Below, piece after piece: positions 34,526-42,682 of a DNA stretch of 64,000 nucleotides. The translations under genes and the position numbers were made by a program. How positions within the stretch are numbered: the first letter of the stretch is position 1; each line of letters starts with the position of its first letter. The notes beneath the pieces were generated by a model. The model searched no databases, was not told the origin of the DNA, and saw only the letters and a list, made by a program, of their open reading frames with translations. The stretch spans positions 186,001-250,000 of the forward strand of contig NZ_JBBYXL010000009.1 of NCBI RefSeq assembly GCF_039655865.1, given 5' to 3'. Origin of the DNA: Prosthecobacter sp. SYSU 5D2 (GTDB lineage: Bacteria > Verrucomicrobiota > Verrucomicrobiia > Verrucomicrobiales > Verrucomicrobiaceae).

Positions 34526-37500
34526 ATGCTGCGCCTCACCTCCCTCTGCTTTCTTGCTCTCGGTTCCGCCCTTATTGGGGCTGAGCCAGTCACCCAAAAA
34601 ATTGATGTGCTGGAGCTGATGAAGGCCGGTGAGGTGGAATACCACATCAACCCGAAGGCTGATTTCCATGATCCGGCCAAGGAGGTCTTCCAGCTCAACG
34701 ACGGCCTGCTGAACATCAGCGGGCGGGGCTACGGCTACATGGTCACCAAGGAAAGCTACAAGGACTACCACCTGGTGGTGGAATTCAAATGGGGCCCAAA
34801 GACCTGGGGCAAACGCGAGGACCGTACCCGGGACAATGGCATCCTGGTCCACGCCTACGGCCCGCATGGAGCTTATGGCGACACCTGGATGGCGAGCATT
34901 GAGGCACAGATCATCGAAGGCGGCATTGGGGACATTTTGGTACTTTCCCCCAAGCTGGCCGACGGCACGGAGCTGGTCACCAGTGTCACGGCGGAGATCG
35001 AGCTGGACCGAGACAAAGAGAAGCGCTGGAAGAAGGGCGCCCCCCGGCAGGTGGTGACGAAAGGCCGCATCAACTGGGAAAAACGCGATGAGGACTGGGT
35101 GGACAAGATCAACTTCCGCGGCAAAAACGACCCGGATTCCCCAGTGGGTGAGTGGAACCGCCTGGAAGTCATCGCCAAAGGCGACACGCTGCAATACTTC
35201 GTCAACGGCCTGCTGGTGAACGAGGCCTTTGACTGCAAGCCCGCCGAGGGCCGCATCTGCATCCAGACGGAGGGCGCGCAGATGATCGTGCGCCGTTATG
35301 AACTTCATCCGTTAGGCCAGTTCACTGAAAAATGGAACCCCATCCAGGCCAGCGGCGGCAGCGATGTCAGCGTGCGGGACGGCCAGACAGCCGCCCTCTC
35401 CCCGGAGGAGTCCTTGAAAAAAATCCAGCTGGATGGCGACTATGAGGCGCAACTGGTGGCCGCTGAACCGCTCGTCATGGACCCGGTGGAAGTGACCTGG
35501 GATGCGGAAGGCCGACTGTACGTGGCGGACATGCGCGACTATCCGCTGGGGCCTGAGCCGGGCGAACCGGCCCTGTCCCGCATCCAGCTTCTCACCGATG
35601 AGGACGGCGACGGCCGCATGGACAAGGCCGTGACCTTTGCCGACCACGTGGACCATGTGCAGGGGCTGCTGCCCTACAACGGCGGGCTCATCGCCACCAC
35701 CCGCACGCAGATTCTTTTCCTGAAGGACACCGACGGCGACGGCAAGGCGGACATCAATGAGCCTCTGATCAAGGGCTTCAATCCGCGCCACAGCCAGCTC
35801 CAGGTCAGCGCGCCGCGCTGGGGTCCGGATAACAAAGTGTATTTCAACAACGGCCTGGACTCCAAGGAGATCTATCCCGTGGTAGGCAGCGATCCGGCGA
35901 ATGTCACCCGCTTCAATTTCCGCTGGGATCCGAAGACGGGCAAGATCGAGCCAACGAGCGGCTACGGCCAGTATGGCGGCGCGTTTGATGACTACGGGCG
36001 GCATTTCTTCTGCTCCAACCGCAACCCGCTGATGTTCGCCGTCATGCCGTATGAGGCCGTGATGCGGAACCCGTATGCCGGCATCGGCCAGGGGCATGAG
36101 GACATCGCCCCGGCAGGTGCGGAGACGCGAGTGTATCCGCTCATGATCACGCACACCACCGCAGATGCGCATGCGGGGACAAACACCGCTTGCAGCGGTC
36201 TGGGAGTGTATCGTGGGCCATTGATGCCGGAGCTGAAGAACAACGTCTTCGTGCCGGATCCGACCGGACAGCTCGTGACACGATACAAAGTGGAGCCCAA
36301 GGGCGCCTCCCTGAAAGCCACGCGTGTGGGTGACCGCACGGAGTTTTTCCGCAGCAGCGATGAATGGTGCCGCCCGGTGAACATGACCACCGGCCCGGAC
36401 GGCGCGATGTACATCTGTGACATCTACCGCCGCTGGATTGACCACGCCCGCTTCTTCCCGGAGGAGTTTGTGAAGAACAACGACATGCGCCAGGGCGAAA
36501 ACGAAGGCCGCATCTGGCGTATCGTGAAGAAGGGCCAGAAGGTGGCCAAAGTGGAGCCTGCGCCCAAGGATGCCGGGGAACTGAAAGCCTGGCTGAAGCA
36601 CGAAAACGCCTGGCAGCGGGAGACCGCGCAGCGTCTGCTGGCGGAACAAGGCGCAGCCGGCGGCGGCGAAACCGTCGTGGACGCCAGCCGCAAGACCTTC
36701 TTTGACGTGCTCAACAAGCCAGATGCGGACGCCGCCGCAGACGCCGCCGTCATCCAAGCACGCGCGACCGCCATCAGCGAATCGCCGGAAGACGCCTGGA
36801 TGACGCGGGCCGTCCTTAGCGCCAGCACGCACTCCGCCGGGGCAGTTCTGGACGCGGTGATCCGCCAGGGAAAAGTCACGCAGACCTATTCCGCCCAGCG
36901 CATGGAGACCCTGCGCTCCCTGGCCAGTGCAGCAGCGGCAGCAGGGCACCCAGATGACTTTGCCCTGGCCCTCAAAGGCGTGCAGGAACAGGCCGGCAAG
37001 CTGACCTGGTGGAAACCGGCCCTGCTGCAAGGCCTGGCGGAAGGCCTGCCCAAATCCGGCGGCAAGCTGGGTGCCAAAACCCTGGCCGCCTTTGTCGCCA
37101 AACCGCCCGCCGGGTCCGAGGCCGCAGCCACGGAAATCAGCGCCTTGCTCACCCTCGTGGATGAGGTCATGAGCGATGTCAAAGCGCCCCTGGACCAGCG
37201 CCTGGCCGTCATGCCCTTGCTGGCCCAGCGCCCCTGGGAAAAGGCCGAGCCCGTCCTGCGCACGCTGCTGAAAGACGGCCAGCCGACAGAGCTGCAAACC
37301 GCCGCCCTGGCCGTGCTGAAGAAGTATGGCGCGGACAAGGCCTCCCCTTTGGTCTATGACCTGCTGCCCACAGCCGGCCCCACCATCCGGCGGGATCTGG
37401 TGACGCTGCTCACCTCCAATGCCAAAACGGCGCTGGCCTTGTTCAAGCGCATGGACCAGGGCGAGTTCTCCCCTGCCCTGGTGGATGTGGAAACCCGCTG

Positions 37501-38020
37501 GCGCTACCAGCGCGGCACCGGTGAAATGCGCGACCTGGCCGTGAAGCTCTTCGGCCAGGCCAGCGAGGACCGCGCGGCGGTCATCACCAGCTACATGGAC
37601 AGCCTGCATCTGAAAGGCAATGCCGCCAAAGGCCAGCAGGTCTTTTCCATGGTCTGCATCACCTGCCACAAACACGGCGACCTGGGCGTCGAAGTCGGCC
37701 CGCCCCTTTCCGATGTGAAGGCTAAGCCGCCGGAGGCGCTGCTGTCCGACATCCTGGACCCCAACCGCATGGTGGAGGCCCGCTGGTGCGCCTATACGGT
37801 GGAGACCAACGACGGGCGCCTGCTCAGCGGCCTCATCGTCGCCGAATCCGCCGACAACGTGACCCTCAAAATGATGGGAGGCCTGAGCGAAACCATCCAG
37901 CGCAGTCAAATTAAGAAGATGGTCAGCACCGACAAAAGCCTCATGCCCCCCGGCCTGGAAGCCGCCATCACCCAGGAACAGATGGCCGACCTCCTCGCCT
38001 TCCTCCGCGGAGCACCGTGA
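34526..38020 (+). CDS. DUF1080 - PVC-type dehydrogenase - HEAT-like - cytochrome c fusion
   Basis: This 1164-residue exported protein has four parts. They are a signal peptide; a DUF1080 domain (to about residue 270) almost identical to the stand-alone gene at 7578-8396; a membrane-bound-dehydrogenase propeller of the PVC type (about 295-680, with LLTDEDGDGRMDKAVTFAD, LKDTDGDGKAD and DGAMYICDIYRRWIDH); and an alpha-helical HEAT-like region (about 690-1020). It ends in a haem domain with CITCH (Cys1044, Cys1047, His1048). Such dehydrogenase-haem proteins are typical of Planctomycetes and Verrucomicrobiota. The fusion suggests periplasmic oxidation of a sugar coupled to cytochrome electron transfer and to 3-keto-glycoside cleavage, which is inference. 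It may be read through from the upstream operon. Confidence 0.87.
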   Translation: MLRLTSLCFLALGSALIGAEPVTQKIDVLELMKAGEVEYHINPKADFHDPAKEVFQLNDGLLNISGRGYGYMVTKESYKDYHLVVEFKWGPKTWGKREDRTRDNGILVHAYGPHGAYGDTWMASIEAQIIEGGIGDILVLSPKLADGTELVTSVTAEIELDRDKEKRWKKGAPRQVVTKGRINWEKRDEDWVDKINFRGKNDPDSPVGEWNRLEVIAKGDTLQYFVNGLLVNEAFDCKPAEGRICIQTEGAQMIVRRYELHPLGQFTEKWNPIQASGGSDVSVRDGQTAALSPEESLKKIQLDGDYEAQLVAAEPLVMDPVEVTWDAEGRLYVADMRDYPLGPEPGEPALSRIQLLTDEDGDGRMDKAVTFADHVDHVQGLLPYNGGLIATTRTQILFLKDTDGDGKADINEPLIKGFNPRHSQLQVSAPRWGPDNKVYFNNGLDSKEIYPVVGSDPANVTRFNFRWDPKTGKIEPTSGYGQYGGAFDDYGRHFFCSNRNPLMFAVMPYEAVMRNPYAGIGQGHEDIAPAGAETRVYPLMITHTTADAHAGTNTACSGLGVYRGPLMPELKNNVFVPDPTGQLVTRYKVEPKGASLKATRVGDRTEFFRSSDEWCRPVNMTTGPDGAMYICDIYRRWIDHARFFPEEFVKNNDMRQGENEGRIWRIVKKGQKVAKVEPAPKDAGELKAWLKHENAWQRETAQRLLAEQGAAGGGETVVDASRKTFFDVLNKPDADAAADAAVIQARATAISESPEDAWMTRAVLSASTHSAGAVLDAVIRQGKVTQTYSAQRMETLRSLASAAAAAGHPDDFALALKGVQEQAGKLTWWKPALLQGLAEGLPKSGGKLGAKTLAAFVAKPPAGSEAAATEISALLTLVDEVMSDVKAPLDQRLAVMPLLAQRPWEKAEPVLRTLLKDGQPTELQTAALAVLKKYGADKASPLVYDLLPTAGPTIRRDLVTLLTSNAKTALALFKRMDQGEFSPALVDVETRWRYQRGTGEMRDLAVKLFGQASEDRAAVITSYMDSLHLKGNAAKGQQVFSMVCITCHKHGDLGVEVGPPLSDVKAKPPEALLSDILDPNRMVEARWCAYTVETNDGRLLSGLIVAESADNVTLKMMGGLSETIQRSQIKKMVSTDKSLMPPGLEAAITQEQMADLLAFLRGAP

Positions 38021-38054
38021 GGCATGTGCGGCCCTCCCCCCGCATCACGCGAAG

Positions 38055-38269
38055 AGCGTCCCAGAGGGCGGTGGCAAGCGCTCAAACGCGACACCTCTGT
38101 TCTTTGAAGGCGGTTTGCAGCCTAACGTAGTGTGTGACCGAATGGCATCGTTCGGCCAGGGCCTTTCGAGGCGCGCCAATCTTCCAAGCGGCCTCACCTG
38201 GCCTAGCGAAAAATGGCGTCGCCGAGGCAAGGTTGCCCTTGCCTCTCTGCCACCGCTCTCCTGGACGCT
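38055..38269. repeat. Inverted-repeat-bounded element of about 215 bp
   Basis: The ends 38055-38076 and 38248-38269 are inverted copies matching at 19 of 22 positions (AGCGTCC...GCGGTGGCA). Just inside the right end is a perfect 9-bp hairpin (GAGGCAAGG / CCTTGCCTC, 38224-38245). The interior has no convincing gene. The element fills most of the gap between two convergent genes. Its size and terminal inverted repeats resemble a miniature inverted-repeat element, though no target-site duplication is evident. Confidence 0.6.
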
Positions 38270-38311
38270 GTCGCAGCTCAGGAGAATCTTTCCCATCCGA
38301 AGATTTGCGGC

Positions 38312-39115
38312 CTAACTTTCTTCCACCACGGGGTTGGTGAGGGAGCCGATGCCTTCGATCTCAATGGTGACGCTGTCGCCAGCCTTCAGCCAGAGCTGGG
38401 GGTTGCGGGCCATGCCGACGCCCTGAGGGGTGCCGGTGAGGATGACGGTGCCGGGCAGCAGGGTGGTGCTGGCGCTGAGGAAGGCGATGACGGTGCGCAC
38501 GTCAAAGATCATGTCGTTGGTGTTCCAGTCCTGCACGGCCTCGCCATTCAGAATCGTTTTGATGCCGAGTGCGTTAGGATTCGGGATTTCATCCTTCGTG
38601 ACCAGCACAGGCCCCAGCGGGCAAAAGGTGTCAAAGGTTTTGCCACGGCACCACTGGCCACCACCGCCGTTTTTCTGCCAGTCGCGGGCGCTCACGTCAT
38701 TGGCGCAGGTGTAGCCCAGGACATAGTCCAGCGCGTTTTCTTTGCTGACGTTTTTGGCGGTCTTGCCAATGACAACAGCCAGCTCGCACTCATAGTCCAC
38801 CTGGTCGCTGCGCAGGGTGCGCGGCAGCTCGATGGGGCCGCCCGGATGCTGCAGGGAGCCGGGAGTCTTCATGAAAAGGATGGGATGCTCGGGCAGGGCG
38901 GAGCCGGTTTCTTCTGCGTGGAATTTGTAGTTCAGGCCGATGCACAGGATGGACACGGGCTGCACCGGGGCCAGCAGTGTGGCCACATCAGCCACGGTTT
39001 CCGTCACGCGATATTCGCCAAAGAGGTCGCCTTCAATGACCAGGGCGGAGCCGTCCGGCTGTTGGGCGGCATAGGAAGTTTGACCGGCAGAATCTGAGTA
39101 ACGGATGATTTTCAT
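38312..39115 (-). CDS. Fumarylacetoacetate hydrolase family protein
   Basis: This 267-residue cytoplasmic enzyme is of the FAH superfamily (acylpyruvases, 2-hydroxyheptadienedioate isomerases, 2-keto-3-deoxy-L-fuconate-type hydrolases). The metal-binding residues are visible in DYECELAVVIGK and the CANDVSARDWQ segment, and the C-terminal VILTGTPQGVG is characteristic. The precise substrate cannot be assigned. Cleavage of diketo acids would fit catabolism of sugar acids by the nearby operon, but the gene is on the opposite strand. The ATG at 39115 gives the normal N-terminus MKIIRYS. Confidence 0.88.
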   Translation of the reverse strand: MKIIRYSDSAGQTSYAAQQPDGSALVIEGDLFGEYRVTETVADVATLLAPVQPVSILCIGLNYKFHAEETGSALPEHPILFMKTPGSLQHPGGPIELPRTLRSDQVDYECELAVVIGKTAKNVSKENALDYVLGYTCANDVSARDWQKNGGGGQWCRGKTFDTFCPLGPVLVTKDEIPNPNALGIKTILNGEAVQDWNTNDMIFDVRTVIAFLSASTTLLPGTVILTGTPQGVGMARNPQLWLKAGDSVTIEIEGIGSLTNPVVEES

Positions 39116-39166
39116 GAATGGAGGGGAGAGGTGAACATGTACGCGCCTTGCTGGCAAATTTAATGA

Positions 39167-39931
39167 TTATCTGCGGTTGAAGGCAACACAGTCCTCATAC
39201 CGGGCACCGCTGCCGCCAAACATGTCCAGGGCGCTGCCGATGGTGCCGTCCACTTTCCCCAGGCTGAGCTCGTCCAGGCGGGCCAGATCGCCCAGATGGC
39301 GGATGCCGCCGGCATAGGTCATGGGAATGGGGCTGTGGTCCCCTAAAAAGACCACGAGATCCTCGTCCATGCCTTCGCATTTGCCCTCCACATCCACGGC
39401 GTGGATGAGGAACTCCGCGCAGCAGCCGGCCAGGTGTTTCAGCGTTTCAGGCGTGACATGCAGATCCGTGAGCGTCTGCCAGCGGTTCATGGCGACAGTC
39501 CAGCCATCGGCGGTGGCTTTGCAGCTCAGGTCAATGACAAGGCGGTCCCTGCCCGCAGCCGCGACCATTTTTTGCAGCCGCGTTTCTGAAAACGTGCCGT
39601 CCGTTTCAAACAGGTAGCTGGTGACGATGACGTGGCTGGCCCCGGCTTCCAGGTATTCTGCTGCATTGCAGGGGCGGATGCCGCCGCCGACCTGGAGACC
39701 GCCCGGATACGCCCCCAGGGCGGATTTGGCAGCGGCTTCATTGCCAGGCCCCAGGAGGATGACGTGGCCGCCGGTGAGGCCATCTGCCTGATATTGACGG
39801 GCATACCAGGCAGGATCGCGGTCGCTGACAAAGTTGGTTTTTAAACCGCTGCCGGAATCGCTAAGGCTGGAGCCGACAATCTGCTTCACCTGGCCGTCGT
39901 GGAGATCAATGCAGGGGCGGAAACGGGTCAT
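39167..39931 (-). CDS. hisA: HisA, eukaryotic/HIS6-type ProFAR isomerase
   Basis: This 254-residue enzyme isomerises ProFAR to PRFAR, the step before HisF-HisH in histidine synthesis. It is of the divergent HIS6 type known from yeast and plants and from scattered bacteria. The N-terminus is RFRPCIDLHDGQVKQIVG, followed by GGHVILLGPGN, LQVGGGIRP, the catalytic region LVIDLSCKA and MTYAGGIRHLGDL. The typical bacterial HisA signature is absent. It is divergent from rsfS, with a 191-base gap holding TTCAGT repeats. Confidence 0.9.
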   Translation of the reverse strand: MTRFRPCIDLHDGQVKQIVGSSLSDSGSGLKTNFVSDRDPAWYARQYQADGLTGGHVILLGPGNEAAAKSALGAYPGGLQVGGGIRPCNAAEYLEAGASHVIVTSYLFETDGTFSETRLQKMVAAAGRDRLVIDLSCKATADGWTVAMNRWQTLTDLHVTPETLKHLAGCCAEFLIHAVDVEGKCEGMDEDLVVFLGDHSPIPMTYAGGIRHLGDLARLDELSLGKVDGTIGSALDMFGGSGARYEDCVAFNRR

Positions 39932-39932
39932 T

Positions 39933-39962
39933 GTTCGGTGTTCAGTTTACAGTGTTCAGTTT
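39933..39962. repeat. Short TTCAGT-type repeat block between hisA and rsfS
   Basis: The block contains the hexamer TTCAGT twice and related pieces (TTCGGTG, TTTACAGTG). A longer block of the same type is at 45980-46027. It directly abuts the hisA start codon. Confidence 0.5.
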
Positions 39963-40122
39963 GCCGCAAAAGCCAGGTGCGGCTGTGTATATCAGGGAGG
40001 AGGGGCGGGGGTGCAAGCGGCGGAGAAGGCATTTAGGACTGTTCTGCCAAGGTGCTGCCTACCTTGCGGACTTGCTTTCTGTGCAAAAGTGGAGTTCAGA
40101 GTCCGTTGCTTTAAATACAACC

Positions 40123-40608
40123 ATGGAATCTATCGAGATCGCGCGCCTGTGCGCCAAGTATGCCGACGAAAAGAAGGCTGAAAACATCCTGCTGCTGGAC
40201 CTGCGCGGCCTGTCCCCGGTGACGGACTTTTTTGTCGTCGCCACGGCCAGTTCCAACCCCCAGCTCCGCGCCGTCCGCGACAACATCGTGGACGAACTTC
40301 GCGACCGGCACGACCAGCGCCCGATCATCAGCGAAGGCACGTATGAGAGCCAGTGGCTGATTTTGAACTACCCTAACGTGCTGGTGCATGTCCTCTCCCC
40401 CGAGAAGCGTGAATACTATGCCCTGGAAGAGCTGTGGGGAGATGCCCCCAAGCTGGACTGGCAGGACACAGCGCCTGTGGGCGAGCCGGTGCCCCGCGTG
40501 AAAAAGCCGAAGGTGAAAAAGGCCGCCGTCAAAAAAGTGGCTGCCAAAAAAGCTCCTGCCAAGAAGGCGGCAAAAAAAGCTGCCAAGAAAGCTGCGAAGA
40601 AGAAGTGA
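40123..40608 (+). CDS. rsfS: Ribosomal silencing factor RsfS with a lysine/alanine-rich tail
   Basis: Residues 1-115 of this 161-residue protein are RsfS, which binds ribosomal protein uL14 and keeps the subunits apart when nutrients run low. Conserved features are DLRGLSPVTDFFVVATASSN and YALEELWGDAP. The last 36 residues (from about 126) are almost only K, A, V and P, in KKAAVKKVAAKKAPAKKA-like repeats of the histone H1/AlgP type. The normal family length is about 105-130 residues, so the tail is an added nucleic-acid-binding-like extension. The ATG at 40123 is chosen because the RsfS domain starts there; a longer upstream open stretch is not protein-like. Confidence 0.92.
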   Translation: MESIEIARLCAKYADEKKAENILLLDLRGLSPVTDFFVVATASSNPQLRAVRDNIVDELRDRHDQRPIISEGTYESQWLILNYPNVLVHVLSPEKREYYALEELWGDAPKLDWQDTAPVGEPVPRVKKPKVKKAAVKKVAAKKAPAKKAAKKAAKKAAKKK

Positions 40609-40648
40609 CCGTTTGGGCAGAGGCTGTCACTGCCTCTTCCCTACCATC

Positions 40649-42469
40649 TCATTCCCGCTGCAGTGCACTGACCTCCACGTTGGCTTGACGCAGGCGGGCG
40701 GAGATTTCCCGAGTGATCTCGTAAAGAAGGGAGATTTTTAAAGCCGGTCGCGTTTCATTGAGGGCGGCAAACCATGCACGAGGAATGACGAGGCAGTTCA
40801 CGAAGCCGAGGGCGATGACATCCGCTGAGCGAGGTGACGCATCCAGGAAGGCCATCTCACCGACCGTCATGCCAGCGGTCAGCACGTCCACACGCTTTCT
40901 GTTCTGGTTTTCTGTGCGGATCTGCACTTCCACGCTGCCTTCCAGAAGCACCAGCATTTCATCCGCCATCTCCCCGGCCGTGATGAGCGCCTGCCCGGCC
41001 TCGTAACGCCGGCGGGTCAGTTCCGTGCGCATAAGTTCCAGATCCTCTGCCGTGCAACTGCGAAACAACGCGCACTGCTCCAGAGGAATGTTCCCCGCCG
41101 GCCGCCAGGAGGCTCCCGTCACCTCCAGGAGCAAAGCATCCTCGCACGCCTCCAGTGCAGCATCTTCTGTGGCAAACAGCATGCTGGGGGTGAATCCTGC
41201 ATCTGGCAGCCGTGCCTCAAATTTACCCGGATGGCAGATGACCATCCGGACCCCCTGTTTGATGAGTTGCGACCGCAGCTCCCCTATCAAACGCAGACTG
41301 ACGGCATCCACACTGACGACCGCGCGCAGGTCCAAAATGAGCTGTAAACAGCCCGCGTCAGCCAGTTGCTGAGCTTTCCTCAACACAGGCTCCAGTGTGG
41401 TAAAAATAAGCCCTCCCTGCAGTGCCAGGATCTGGATGCGTGAACCATGACGGCGCAACGATTCCCGTGCCGCAGGTGGCAGGCGGCGACGCGCGACCAC
41501 CTCCCCACCATGATAGGCCTGGCGCACCGCCGTCCGCGGAGTCGCCGCCGGATTCAGCATGTGCAGAGCCAGCTCTTGGGAAAGGTCCATGCAGACTTTG
41601 ATTCCACGCAAGCTGTTCCCCTGGGTGTCAAGCGGCGGTGAAAACACACCAATGCCCAACTGCCCGGGCAGCACTGCCAGGATACCCCCGCCCACGCCGC
41701 TCTTGGCCGGCAGCCCCACACGATACACCCATTCGCCAGACCAGTCATACATGCCGCAGGTGGCCATGACCCCCAGCACATTGTCCACATACTCTGCCGG
41801 GATCACCCGCTTTCGGGTCACGGGTTGCACCCCCTGGTTGGCCAGTGTCGCCCCCATCAGTGCCAGATCCCGGCAGGTTACGCGTATGGAGCACTGCTTA
41901 AAATAAGTCTCCAAGATCTCATGCGGATCTTCATCCAGGATGCCAAAATTCCTCAAAAGCCAGCCAATGGCCCGGTTCCGGTGTCCGGTCTCGCTTTCAC
42001 TTCTGTAAATGGACTCATCAATATCCAGCTGGCGCCCGGCAAAGGCGCTCAGGTAATCCAAGATCCGGTCAATGCGTGATTTGCCATCCTCCGGCAAAAC
42101 CTGACCGCAAGTGGCGATGGCACCGGCATTGATCATCGGGTTAAACGGCACTCCGCTGCCTTCCTTCAGGCTGATCGCGTTGAAGGCTTCCCCCGAAGGC
42201 TCGACGCCAATGCGCGACAGGATGTGCTTCTCCCCCCGGTCCTGCAATGCCAGGCCATAGGCCAAAGCCTTGGACACGGACTGGATGGTGAAACTGTGAC
42301 GTGTATCCCCCACCTCATAAACATGACCGTCACGGGTGGCGATACAGATGCCAAAAAGCCGGGGGTCCGCCTTGGCCAGCTCCGGAATATAATCGGCGAG
42401 ATGACCGTCCATGACGGACGCATAGCGAGCATGAAGCACCTGTAGATACTCCTGGATGGGTGAGAGCAT
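40649..42469 (-). CDS. glsA: Glutaminase fused to STAS and cyclic-nucleotide-binding domains
   Basis: This 606-residue protein has three domains. Residues about 1-310 are a serine-dependent GlsA glutaminase (glutamine to glutamate plus ammonia), with ADYIPELAKADP, the catalytic Ser-Lys pair in FTIQSVSKALAYG, FNPMINAGAI and SGVGGGILAVLPG. Residues about 330-440 resemble a STAS domain (LQLILDLRAVVSVDAVSLRLIGEL). Residues about 460-580 are a cNMP-binding/CRP-like domain (AGQALITAGEMADEMLVLLEGSVEV, PRSADVIAL). The accessory domains suggest allosteric control by a nucleotide second messenger and protein partners. The STAS domain has no obvious anti-sigma partner here. A small hairpin abuts the start codon. 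Confidence 0.88.
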   Translation of the reverse strand: MLSPIQEYLQVLHARYASVMDGHLADYIPELAKADPRLFGICIATRDGHVYEVGDTRHSFTIQSVSKALAYGLALQDRGEKHILSRIGVEPSGEAFNAISLKEGSGVPFNPMINAGAIATCGQVLPEDGKSRIDRILDYLSAFAGRQLDIDESIYRSESETGHRNRAIGWLLRNFGILDEDPHEILETYFKQCSIRVTCRDLALMGATLANQGVQPVTRKRVIPAEYVDNVLGVMATCGMYDWSGEWVYRVGLPAKSGVGGGILAVLPGQLGIGVFSPPLDTQGNSLRGIKVCMDLSQELALHMLNPAATPRTAVRQAYHGGEVVARRRLPPAARESLRRHGSRIQILALQGGLIFTTLEPVLRKAQQLADAGCLQLILDLRAVVSVDAVSLRLIGELRSQLIKQGVRMVICHPGKFEARLPDAGFTPSMLFATEDAALEACEDALLLEVTGASWRPAGNIPLEQCALFRSCTAEDLELMRTELTRRRYEAGQALITAGEMADEMLVLLEGSVEVQIRTENQNRKRVDVLTAGMTVGEMAFLDASPRSADVIALGFVNCLVIPRAWFAALNETRPALKISLLYEITREISARLRQANVEVSALQRE

Positions 42470-42470
42470 G

Positions 42471-42487
42471 CCGTGCGAAAAGCACGG
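42471..42487 (-). promoter_or_regulatory. Hairpin directly before the glsA start codon
   Basis: CCGTGC-GAAAA-GCACGG forms a perfect 6-bp stem that ends one base before the glsA ATG on the minus strand. No Shine-Dalgarno lies between, so the hairpin could lower translation initiation or mark a leader structure. Confidence 0.35.
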
Positions 42488-42682
42488 AAAGTGCCAATAA
42501 ATAGGACTTTTTATGATTTCAAATAATTATGCCTATACCCGTCCCAACCGGGCCAGAGATCGGGCTTAACCATAAAATTTTAAAATCAAAAACAAATCCG
42601 GCTGACCGCTCACTGGCGGAATCAGCCCCAGCCTGCGATAGGCGGCCAGCAATTGTGCAGCCCTGTCACTTCGAGTTCGCTG

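Noticed and set aside
35312-37909. 865-codon open frame antisense to the DUF1080 fusion gene
   Set aside because: Third-position GC of the real gene keeps the opposite frame open; composition is H/G/R-rich and no motif is seen.
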